Part shown: in pieces, positions 25,609 to 35,118 of the stretch
Layout of the letters: every line of letters starts with the position of its first letter
How positions within the stretch are numbered: the first letter of the stretch is position 1
NCBI GenBank assembly: GCA_039545295.1
Contig: BCIK01000025.1
Location: 1 to 40,705 of the forward strand
Origin: Udeniomyces pyricola
Lineage: Eukaryota; Basidiomycota; Tremellomycetes; Cystofilobasidiales; Mrakiaceae
Direction: 5' to 3'
Length of the DNA stretch: 40,705 nucleotides
Notes under the pieces: model-generated
What the model saw: only the letters and a program-made list of their open reading frames with translations
The model's database searches: none
What the model was told of the DNA's origin: nothing
Made by a program: the position numbers and the translations under genes

Positions 25609-27457
25609 TCACTCGTCTTCTTCATCGTCCGCCCCGCCCATGTCTTTCCAGAACGCAAACGCCTTGCGTCGGTTCGAGTCCCGGCTTCCCTCCTTACCGG
25701 CCTCATCAAAGATACCTCTCAGCACACTCTTCCTCACCTCCGCGGCAGACCTGCCTTCGCCAATCACATTGGCGTACTCGCTCGCCTCGGCGTCCGACGA
25801 AGCCAAGCCGGCAAGCAGCGGCTCAAAGATGGCGGTCTGCAGTCGATTGAACGTGACGCTCGAGTTGGAGTGGAGATAAAGCGAGGTAAACGGGGCGAGC
25901 AGAAGAGACAACGGCGGAGCAGGAGCAGTCGAGGTAGAAGGGATCTTGTTCAATTCTTCAAGAATGATGTCGGACAAGTGGTACGATATTGATGCGGGAA
26001 CTCGGTGGTCTTGCCATCTAAACGTCACAAAGCGCAAGCAATCAAAAGAACAGGCAATTAGCAAACGGTTTATTGATCGTTTCCAAGTTTGGTAACAATG
26101 TGTGTAGGAAGGCGGAAAGAATCAGATAGGAGCGAAAGACTTTATAGATGTTTGAGTTCGGCATTCTCTAGTAGGAGTACGATTGAACTATGCATGCTTT
26201 AGATATCATCATGATGTGATAGGCGTGGAGTGGTGGTACACCGAAGAGGTACAACACATGTCGACCGAGGCAAACCAAGCGCGACTGTGCACGCTTCGGA
26301 ACGAGTAGCGAGCCCCAACGACACGTACGACAGAAATTCGAGACTCACGATAACGGTCCACCAGTAGCTTTGATGAGGATCTCGTTGTGGGCTTGAATGG
26401 AGGCTGCTTCCCAGCCGTCCCTCTGAAGAAGGCGCAGGGTGCCGTTGAGGAAACGTCGAACGAGCATGTAGTACTTGTCGAGTCTTTGACCGAACGAAAA
26501 ACAAGCGAGCAGATCAAGTACAAAATTGTCAGTCACGTAGTTTCCCATAGAGAACGAAAAGGTCAAGACATGTGTGTGTGTGCAGGAATGGTGAGGATCA
26601 GATAGGAGCGAAAGACTTTATAGATGTTTGAGTTCGGCATTCTCTAGTAGGAGTACGATTGAACTATGCATGCTTTAGATATCATCAGGTTGATTGTGAT
26701 CGGGCTCGGGAAAGAACCATGACGGGGATGGAAGGTACGAGATGCCGATACGCGGAAATTTGCAGTCAAAGCGGGGAAGGAAAAAAAAGCTCACCGAATC
26801 CTATCAATACCGTTCCATTCTCGGACGGTGGCCTCCCAGAAGCCCCCGACAAACTCGAGCGCGACAAGGGTCCTTTCGGACGAGGTCTTGCAGCCGGCCG
26901 GGTCGATTTGCAGAATGAGATCCGCGAGCTCCGAAGCGAGGGCCTGCTGAACAAGCGGTTTGTCGGACATCCAGAAGCCTATTGTGAAATGAAGGGAAAT
27001 TTTAGGAAGCCAAAGCAGGAGGAATGATAAAATCAGTATCTGTGACCAATTGTCCAACTACTCAGGGGTGACGAGAGAAAAGGGACAAGGGCAAGAGGGT
27101 AAAGAGACGAACAGTAAAAGAGACCCTTCCAGAGTTTGCCCATTTCTTTCGCGTCGAGACGACCGCCTTTGCCTTGGTCCTTGTTGAGGAAGGTGGCGAG
27201 TGACTTGATGGCTTTATCTCGTGTTGACTTTTCTGTGCCAAACGTTGCGACCGTCAGCTTGGGAGGTCATGGAGACCAAGAGGGAAGGAATGGGGTGGGG
27301 CGAGAGCGAGACAAGTGAAGGAAGCATGGGGACGGCGAAAAGGGAAGAAGAAGCCAGACTTACCCGTAGAGGCGAGGTACTTGCCCAAGGGAGGGGCTGA
27401 CGACTCGGACTTGGACGAGCTCTTGGCCGAAGCCTTTGACTTTGGAGCCTTGGGCAT
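25609..27457 (-). CDS. RRP1: Ribosomal RNA processing protein 1 (Rrp1/Nop52)
   Basis: Nucleolar protein needed for 27S pre-rRNA processing in the 60S pathway. Five exons give 313 residues (yeast 278): 27457-27364, 27232-27113, 26978-26795, 26483-26349, 26017-25609. Family signatures in order: GKYLASTGEKSTRDKAIKSL, LWKGLFYCFWMSDKPLVQQ, EFVGGFWEATVREWNGIDRIRLDKYYMLVRRFL, HNEILIKATGGPL, then DHRVPASISYHLSDIILEEL. The C-terminus is short and ends in an acidic run (ADDEEDE); the long basic tail of animal Nop52 is absent. Introns 3 and 4 are unusually long (311 and 331 nt) and each contains an identical 91-bp C/D snoRNA-like block, so the gene appears to be a snoRNA host. It diverges from CSN6 across 378 bp. 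Confidence 0.95.
26121..26211 (-). ncRNA. Intronic C/D box snoRNA-like sequence, copy 1 (RRP1 intron 4)
   Basis: On the RRP1 coding strand the block begins with TGATGA, preceded by A, giving a perfect box C (ATGATGA), and ends with CTGAT, containing box D (CTGA). Box spacing of about 90 nt is typical of C/D guides. The 16 nt abutting box D, AGTCTTTCGCTCCTAT, can pair with AUAGGGGCGAAAGACU of large-subunit rRNA (recalled, near yeast 25S 797-812) with one G-U pair. Fungal C/D snoRNAs are often intronic. The block starts 137 nt after the 5' splice site and ends 103 nt before the 3' splice site. Internal C' and D' boxes and a strong terminal stem are not obvious. Identity as a snoRNA is inferred but well supported. 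Confidence 0.8.
26597..26687 (-). ncRNA. Intronic C/D box snoRNA-like sequence, copy 2 (RRP1 intron 3)
   Basis: Identical over all 91 bp to copy 1. Here box C is CTGATGA, since the preceding base is C rather than A, so the first purine of the RUGAUGA consensus is missing. Box D and the rRNA-complementary guide are the same. It lies 107 nt after the 5' splice site and 113 nt before the 3' splice site of intron 3. Immediate flanks have diverged from copy 1 apart from short matches (TTCCTRCACACA downstream, GATCACA/TATCACA upstream), which suggests an old intron-scale duplication in which only the RNA has been preserved. Confidence 0.78.
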
Positions 27458-27835
27458 GTTTGAGGAGAGCAAAGGGGGGTGGGGGTGGGGGTGGGGTGGT
27501 TGGTTGGGTGCAAGATGGTGTTGGATTAGACGAAAATGTGAATGGGCCGAGAGAAACTCATGCGTGACGGGGGCGTGATGCGTGACAGAAAAGACTTGGA
27601 CGTAACGTTTCTTTGGTTCGCGGTGTGATCGATGGACTATCATCGACTATCGCCCGGGTGGATGGATGATGTGTGTGTTATACAGATGTTAACTATATAT
27701 ATTATCCCTTCATCGTCATCATCATCATCATCATCCCACATTCCATCCACATCTGATATTCATCTATCCCATTATCATCATCATTCTTCTTCTTACTACC
27801 TGCCTTGATCTTCCTCCCATACACCCCTGTCCACC
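27458..27835. promoter_or_regulatory. Divergent promoter region of RRP1 and CSN6
   Basis: 378 bp separate the two start codons. Close to RRP1 lies a G-rich array (27474-27498). Near CSN6 there is a CATCAT trinucleotide repeat (about 27709-27738). The two genes probably share upstream elements; no specific factor site was identified. Confidence 0.6.
27474..27498 (+). repeat. G-quadruplex motif just upstream of RRP1
   Basis: Four runs of 4-6 G separated by single T bases on the plus strand, 17 to 41 bp upstream of the RRP1 ATG. It lies on the template strand for RRP1, probably in or beside the 5' untranslated region. Folding is inferred from the pattern. Confidence 0.65.
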
Positions 27836-29995
27836 ATGCCTCAACCATCCACCACAGACACCATCTCCACCTCTGGCCTGACCATCACCCTGTTGGTTCT
27901 CTCCCCTTGAATCGAGTCCATCCCATCCCAACGTTCTCATTTCACGCTCATCCTCCCCCTTCTCTCGCATCCTCCAGGCATCCTCTTCCCATCCTCAACA
28001 TCTCCGAGCACTACACTCGAACCCGCCTCCAGCAGCACTCCGACCACTACAAGAGTCCGTTCCGATCCTCATCTCGTTGCTTTCAAACACCATCACCTCA
28101 TCCCTCGACAACTTGTCCGTCGCGGTCATGTCATATAAACACCATACTGATAGATCTCACCTTCAAACCCCAACTGACCTTCCCCCTTTCTAGTCATCGG
28201 AGCTCTGCTAGGTATCCAGAAGGGAACCTCGATCGAAATCGTAAACTCGTATGAGCTCGCGTTTGCCAAACCAGCTCCGACCCCTTCCGAGGCGACCGAT
28301 GGAGCAAGCTCAAGCATGCAGGTCGACGACGCTCCTCCTGGTGGGACAGGCTTCGGAGGCGAAAAGGTCGACTGGACCTTTTACGAGGAACGGAGCGGCA
28401 ACTGTGCGTGAGCTTGCTCGCTTGGTAGCATCCTGAAACGCTCGGCGATATGGGATCGGTTCGAACAAGTCGGCTGCGCCTCGAACCCATAAAGGATCTA
28501 GAGGTCGTCAGGCTGACTTTGCTCTTCGTCTTTCTCTCTCCCCCCCCCCCCCTTATACTATGTCCTGACAGTCAAGCAAGTTCTGCCGACCCTCGACTTT
28601 GTCGGCTGGTACTCGATCGGCTCGACCATCTCTCCTCTGGATCTTTCCCTTCACAAGCAGGTTCGTGCGACCCTGCTCTCCAAGACTGAGATCCAACTCT
28701 CCCTTGATAGATGATCTGAACGGTCAATTGAATTTGTCCTTTGTCATCTTTTTTTTTCTTCTCAATTTTCCAGTTCACTTCCCAGACCGATTCGCCTCTG
28801 TTCCTCCAATTCTCGCCCCCAACCGCCGGCACTTCCGACGCGTCTGCCAAAGCCTCCCAGGAATCCGACCTCCCACTGTCTGTCTACGAGACAGTTGGTG
28901 TCCTCGACACTGCGACCGATGTCAAGGGAGACACCAACATGGAGGTGGATGGTGGAGGTGTCAAGCTCAAACAAGCGCGGTGGAAGATCGAGACGGGCGA
29001 AGCTGAGCGCATCGCCGTAGAGGGCGTGGGAAAAGCAGGCTTGGAAGGTGGCAAGGGAGAGAGCAGTCGTTCGTACCGGTTCCTCATCCATCCAAAGTCT
29101 CATTCCCTTGAAGCCATCGTTCTTTGTTTGAGTAGCGTGCGAACCGCTCACATGTTGCCTCGACAAACTTTTCGTCACGGATGACCCTTTTCCTTGTGGC
29201 TCGTACATTGCCTTGCTATCTCTCATGTGTAGTGATTCCCAACCTAACGACTCAGCGGAATGCCCTTCAGATGCTGTCGAACCGAACCCAGATTCTCCTA
29301 GATTACCTCAAGGGTGTCTCTGCTGGCACGCTGAAGCGTGATCCCGAGGTATTGAGGATGATCAGCAGGCTGATGGCCGGACTTCCGGTCGAGGAGGGCG
29401 ATGCGTTCAGAGACGAGTTCATGACGGTACGTCTTTGGGTCTGAATAGGTTTCTGAGCTTGTGTCCGCTCAGTAGAGATCATGGTGTTCTTTTACTGACG
29501 CTCACAAGGGACTCTTCGACTGCCCCTGTTTTTTTTTTCTTCTTATTGTTCGTTGATTCGCTTATGCCCTGGGTCATGTAGGAATACGCCGACGTTCAAC
29601 TAACGGCTTACCTCTCAACCTTGACCAAAACTCTGCACTCGCTTAACAACGTCTGTTCCTACTTTCTTCTTCTTCTTTATCTTGGGGGTCCCTCTTGCGA
29701 TCGATTTTGAAACGATGTATAGTTCCCGCTCGTATAGTTGTTTGTTCTTGTGTTTCAAAGTGATGACTAATGCCTCCCGATGCCCCCTTTGCTTTTGCTT
29801 TCCCTCTAGGTCACTGACAAATTCACTTTGCTCCACGCACCTTCTGCGGGCGATCGCGGCGCTAGCTTTGACCCGTCTGCAGGTGGGATGATGGGCATGG
29901 GCATGGGTATGGGTATGGGTGGCATGGATCCGCGTGGTGGGCGTTCAGGCAATGGAAGAAAGCTCGGAGCGTCCAACAGCAGGTCGCGAGATTGA
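27836..29995 (+). CDS. CSN6: COP9 signalosome subunit 6
   Basis: MPN-domain subunit of the COP9 signalosome, which removes Nedd8 from cullins. Eight exons give 391 residues: 27836-27891, 27978-28054, 28194-28403, 28572-28660, 28774-29068, 29233-29426, 29582-29650, 29810-29995. Signatures: GLTITLHPLPILNISEHYTR near the N-terminus, IGALLGIQKGTSIEIVNSYEL, LDFVGWYSIGS, ETGEAERIAVEGV, and the C-terminal helices NALQMLSNRTQILLDYL and EYADVQLTAYLSTLTKTLHSLNN. At the position of the JAMM metalloprotease motif the sequence reads GWYSIGS, without the zinc-binding histidines, so the subunit is catalytically inactive, as in all CSN6. The tail carries a Met-Gly repeat (GMGMGMGMGG). The end of exon 2 is chosen as the phase-consistent GTCCGT donor and is the least certain junction. 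The last exon is set by VTDKFTLLH, matching the family end. Confidence 0.93.
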
Positions 29996-30251
29996 TGTCA
30001 AGAAGACTCCAGAAGAGGCACACCTTTGATTTCACTCTCTTGAGGGGGCCCATGGAGTGGCGTCGGATGGGCTCGACACGAAGCATTTCATGACATTTTG
30101 ACGACTCCCTTGACCATCGAGCCTTTGCAATCACAGCATAATATAGTATTCATCTTATCACCCTATATCCTGCCATCCCGTTCCTCTGATCTTGTACTAG
30201 ATTGACCTCCCTCCACTGATCGATCAGTCGATCGCCACGCTCGAAACGATA
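29996..30251. terminator. Convergent 3' region of CSN6 and PTM1-like gene
   Basis: Only 256 bp separate the two stop codons, so the two transcripts' 3' untranslated regions likely abut or overlap. An AT-rich segment with TATAAT-like sequence lies near 30136-30170. The exact cleavage sites cannot be read. Confidence 0.45.
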
Positions 30252-33200
30252 TCAGTCGCGTTTACTAAGCAATCTGGCCCCTTCCTCTCCATCACCCAAA
30301 CTCCTCCTGGTCTCTTCTCCACTAACCTTCCTTCCACCCACCGCGTGACCTTCCCCAACTTTCTTCTCCTCATCCTCGCTCTCCTCATCGTCAATGGCAA
30401 AGACGACCCGATCATCATTCCCTTCCACTTCATTCGCTCTTCCCTTTCCTGCCCTCTTCTGCCTCCTAGCCTTGGCCACCGCATCCTCTTCCTCCTCATC
30501 GTCATCCGGATGATCCGGTCTCCCACCCATACCCCTAGCCGCCTCTAAGTCATCATCCTCATCCCCCAGCCCACCACGCTGACCGAGCTCAAAGTCCTCC
30601 GCCGCATCCGCCTCGTCTTCATCCTGAGCCAGTTCTTCCGACATCGACAATTGTTGGTTGCGACCGGTCGGACGCCAGAGGTATGCAATCGACGCAAAGA
30701 CGAAAAAGTAAATGAGCGAGAGGGATCCTTCGAGAAGGAACCATCTGTTTTCGAAGCCAAGCCAAGAGGAGAAACATCGGTTCAGTTCCGGGTTGGATGT
30801 AATGTGTCTGTTTTTTTTTTTTCGGAAGAGATATGTGCTCTAAAATCGCGCCTACGAGGGCAAGGTAATGTGATTGAGCAGAGGAAGGTAATAAACAAAA
30901 CAAAAAAAAGACTGACCGGTACTGCCAGTTGTTAGGGGTATAATCCTCAGACGTCCTTGCCGAGAGCGAAATGGTCGAGATCACAAAGAATCCTGCAATG
31001 GCAAGGACGGCAGCCCTATTGGTCATGGAAGTGAGGTGAAGCAGCGTCAAGAGCATGTTAGAGACATTACCAGCAACAAAGCGATCACGGTTCGGGTAAA
31101 AAGACACATACATAAGGATTCGGTAAAGTCGCTACGAGGGAGAATTTGGAGGGCAAGAAAAGAGCATCAACACACTTTCCTCAATTCAGGGTAACCAGGT
31201 CAGGGCATTGCTGTGAAGAGGTGACAAACCTTGAACATTTGAAGCTTGTATTGTTGTTTCCTCTTTTCGAGGTGAAGGATCGTCCCAGCAAGGGACACGG
31301 CGCTGTAACAGGACAGAAGAAGCAGGCAACGACCCGATGGATGGCTCAGTGAGGATTCCAGCACCCAAGGGAAAAGGGACCAGGACCAGAAAGTTGACAC
31401 TGAGAAGACGTATCATGCCCATGGGCAGAGACTCACGTCCACATCAAAAACGTCGTCAACGTCAAACTCAGTCCAGCAATGAGTGAAAGAATCAGCAAGA
31501 GTGAAGCCGATTCGAGCGAGACTTCAACAATGCCGACGCTATAGACAACTCCAAAGACAAAGTGCTGGAGAAGTAAAAAAAAAAAGATGTTGTCCGCATC
31601 GTCAGTTCCACAATTCATGCGGAGTCACGAATTCAAGATAAAAATAAAAATCGTCTATCAGGGGTGGGACTACGCACCAGGATTGACAGAATTCGGACCC
31701 TGTTCATGACTGAGCTACCGAGAGTTGGAGTTACAACACTCAACCCCATGGACTAAGCTCGGGCAAATCAACGGGAGAAAACAAACAAACAAAGAGAAAT
31801 ACCATGAACGATATAAAAAAAAAAGAAGAAAAAAACGAGTACCCTGTCAGAAGCCATATCTTCGAACAGGTGACAGATATCAGAGAGAGGAGCTGATGCC
31901 ACTCACGACGACCAGCAAAAGGAAGAAACTGAGCGAGTTGCGTCCTGCGTTAAGGATGGCGACGACTAAGAGGAAAGCAGTACTGCCCGCTCCCGAGCCG
32001 TGCTTGTTCAGGTATCGGTAGTAGACCGAGAAGATGAACATTTCAACAAAGACGTAGACGAGCGTCCCGGAGACGTAGGTCTGAGAGGAAGGGAATGAAA
32101 AGAGCATAGATCAGCGTCTAGTATCAGACCGTGGCTGTGGTGCAAGAATCAACTTGGGTAGCGTTTCCTTACTTGAATGGGGAGAAGTTCAGATCGGTAT
32201 TTCCAGCACAACACTCCCCAGCCGACAGCAGCAAGTAAGTAGACAAGCGTCATGAATGAATAAAACTAGCACGTCGCAACGAAGATAGGAAACAGCGTCA
32301 GTTCTCCAATCTTGGCCGAATCAAAGATGGTTCCAGTCATGATCAAGGTCACCCACGTCAATCTTGGGCCATTCGGCTGCCGGAAGTTCGCCCTTGAAGA
32401 CGTTTTGAAAGACAACCTTGCCCTTGTAGCTAGCATGTTCCGCCCGCTTGGCGAGACTGGAAACGACTGGAAGCGGATCGATGAGATCTCTGGTTTCCAT
32501 GCCAGTCGACACGAGTGTGACGGGGACGGTTCCGATGCAGTAGTAGCCTGTTTTCTTCACGTTATAAAGAATGACTCCTCCATCATACCATGGGGTGCCA
32601 GCATCATCCGTATTGGAGAGATTTGCGAGTTTTAGCGAAGTCGAGGAGGAAGAACTGCCGATGGTGGCCGTAGCAGTCGGAAGGAGAGGACTGTGCGTGC
32701 GGGTCGCAGCCGACCCTTTGCCATGTCGAATAGGAGGGAAGGTGATGGACTCGGTGGCAGAGGCCGAGGATGCAGATGACTGAGAATAATGAGAAACGGA
32801 ATCAGCTCAGAGTATGTCGAGCGGGGGCGACGATGGATGAGGTCGGGCGAGACCGACGAGACAGCTCACCGTCTTGGTTTTGGTGTGCGTCTTGGTCTTA
32901 ATATGCTTGTGCCTGGTCTTTGAGGATGAAGATGAAGAAGAGGTCGTCTCGGGTTCTATGTCTTCCTCCTCGTCGTCCTCATCTCTCCTGTGGAGTTCCG
33001 TCGACTGGTTCGCGTCAGTGTCAGTGGTGCCGTCCCTGAACCTGAGGCCAGTCGTGTAGATGGAGGTCATGTTGCGGGTGATCTGTTTCCCGAAGACTGA
33101 GGATGACGGTGGTGGGATAGTGACGATGAATTGTCCCAGCTCAGTCTGATTGCAAAGGCCGGAACGGAAGGCAGAGGACGTGCCTGTAAGAGGACCAGAT

Positions 33201-33950
33201 CAATTCGACGCGATCAACAGGGCTGTCCATGGGGTCCGAGACGTGAAAAAAGATGTCTCGCGTACAGATATAAGTTTTAGGGAGATATTCTTCATCGTAA
33301 GCAGTTTCTTCGGTGGAGAGGGATGGCGAACGGGCGCCGAGATAATCGACTGCTCGGAAGGGGAGACGTGAAACATAATGATGGGTACTATGAGCGTTCA
33401 GTTCTCTTGGGTAGATGGAGTGGCTGATGGTTGCTGGCCATGGCATATGGCGGTCAACGTCGAGGATACGAACCATCGGACCATTCGTAGATGACAAGAG
33501 CTATCTGTCCGATGCTGGCCTGATCGAAGCTGACTGAAGTTAGAAGGGAGCCAAGGAGGGTGTGAAGGCATTAGCTATACATGCGGCGTCAACGAGCGGT
33601 TGCGCGCTGGAAGCCGAGAAATGAAGGATGGGTAGATGTGCTGACCTTGGATGGAGGCCCGCTCGCTTCCGCCCCGGTTACCACCGGCCCACATGCCGCT
33701 ACATATCTGGAAGAGGAAAGTAAGGAGAGGGGGCGGGAGGAGGGCATGAAAGGGTACGTCAGACGTCGGAGAGAAGAAAGAGCGTGAAGGGGCACTGCGG
33801 AGAAGTGTTGAGGGATGGGCGTGAGCTGACCTGGCTGGCATCATCGAGGCTGGAGATGTCGACGGTGTATGCATTGACGAGGATGGAGGTGAGGGTGAGG
33901 GTGAGGGTGAAGATATAGAACAACGGAAAGGGGATGCGGATGACAGGCAT
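30252..33950 (-). CDS. PTM1: PTM1/GPR107-type seven-transmembrane protein
   Basis: Lung seven-transmembrane receptor (PTM1/GPR107-108) family, Golgi or endosomal membrane proteins. Fifteen exons, 5' to 3': 33950-33831, 33706-33646, 33533-33474, 33349-33266, 33183-32870, 32779-32357, 32265-32173, 32080-31907, 31859-31843, 31714-31678, 31564-31437, 31302-31230, 31131-31112, 31015-30917, 30744-30252; all join in phase to 731 residues. A signal peptide (1-28) leads to a luminal domain with conserved YICTSSAFRSGLCNQTELGQF, a Ser/Lys-rich insert (HKHIKTKTHTKTKT) and KKTGYYCIGTVPV. Then come seven hydrophobic helices (FYSFMTLVYLLAAVGWGV, GTLVYVFVEMFIFSVYYRYLN, SLSFFLLLVV, HFVFGVVYSVG and others), DYTPNNWQYRWFLLEGS, and an acidic cytosolic tail of about 130 residues. 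Exons 9 (17 nt) and 13 (20 nt) are micro-exons; exon 9 is the weakest part of the model. Confidence 0.87.
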
Positions 33951-35118
33951 GATGACGGGAAGGGGGGTTGAGCTGAGCTGAGGCAGCAAGTGGGGGGCGA
34001 TGCTGTGGGTGAGGCCGGGGAGGAGACTCAGATTGGCTCAGACTGGCTCAGACTGCAGACTGGCCGAGACGTCGGGACGTTGATGGAGACTTGAGCTGCG
34101 AGTCACTCACTCACTAACTAGTCAGGCTGCTGGCTCACTTTGGCCCACTGATGAGATGAGATGAGTGATCAAGTACTCTACAAGTCCTAAGTTACTCAAA
34201 GTTACCGCACATTCATGTTTAATTCCCATCATCATCATCATATCCATCCCTGCCGTGTTGCCACATCCAATTGCAAGTTGCTACTCCTCAGTACAGAGCA
34301 GGTTGACTACCTGGTCATCCATCATCAACTTGCTATGTCACCTTGAGAAAAGAGAATGACTGGATCCATGTTTCGGGGCCATGTCATATCTGCGATCTGC
34401 TTGATAGGATATATATTAATACATATATACATGCGAACCGGATGCGATTGGTTCCAAGGTCAATCGAGCTAGTGGTAGAGCGCGAGTGGCACAGAATTTG
34501 CTTCCTTAGTATCCATCAGATCCGTCTATCATAATCAGCATGCATCCATCCGTGGCGCACGTTGCATATCACTGCAGGTTGATCCATCCTCTCTCATTCC
34601 ACTCCACGTACTCGTGAATATATGTTATTCACTGACATACCTTCGCGTGCGTACTCTGCGCTCTTCACCAAGATCATCATATATAAACTCACCGCATTAA
34701 CTGCAGCCCGGCCAGCTGGCGAGGCCAGACCGTATACAACCTCATCACTCATCTCACCTCAACGTCCAATCATGTCAGTTAAACCCACGCTCAACATGAG
34801 TCCTCAACTAACCTCGCTCATCTGACCGTTCCGGCCTCTTGACTAGCATGCATAAAATGACCCGCCCCATCCGGTCCGCCCCACCTTGACTTGCCCGGCT
34901 CATCCTCCGCCCGCCCGGTCTCCCCACGTGAGGCCACATTGTCGACATTCCGGCCGGCCATGACCATCCGAGTGCAAATCTTTCATTCCATACGAGACAA
35001 CTGGCTACAGTACTACTCTCGTTTGGGCTAGCTCTCCACTATAAAAACAGACTATGGATCACAGGCAGCTTTTCTTCTCGTCCATCACACACTCTATCTT
35101 CAATCTTCAACTTCCAAC
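33951..35118. promoter_or_regulatory. Divergent upstream region of PTM1-like and polygalacturonase genes
   Basis: A 1168-bp gap between divergent start codons, unusually long for this window and plausible for a regulated secreted enzyme. It holds short ATTGGCTCAGACTGGCTCAGACT-type repeats at about 34030-34065, a CACGTG at 34925-34930 with C-rich flanks, and a TATA box at 35040. No gene was found; a tRNA-like A-box string near 34470 lacks a matching B-box. Confidence 0.55.
35040..35047 (+). promoter_or_regulatory. TATA box of the polygalacturonase gene
   Basis: TATAAAAA lies 72 bp before the start codon, followed by a pyrimidine-rich leader (CTTTTCTTCTCGTCC) typical of highly expressed, inducible fungal genes. 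The role is inferred from motif and distance. Confidence 0.6.

Noticed and set aside
25660..25690. GGTTCGAGTCCC as a tRNA B-box
   Set aside because: It lies within the conserved coding frame of the last RRP1 exon and lacks an upstream A-box or stem.
34464..34530. tRNA-like string (GAGCTAGTGGTAGAGCG) resembling an A-box and D-arm
   Set aside because: No B-box (GGTTCRANNC) or acceptor-stem complement follows at the right distance, and no cloverleaf can be drawn.
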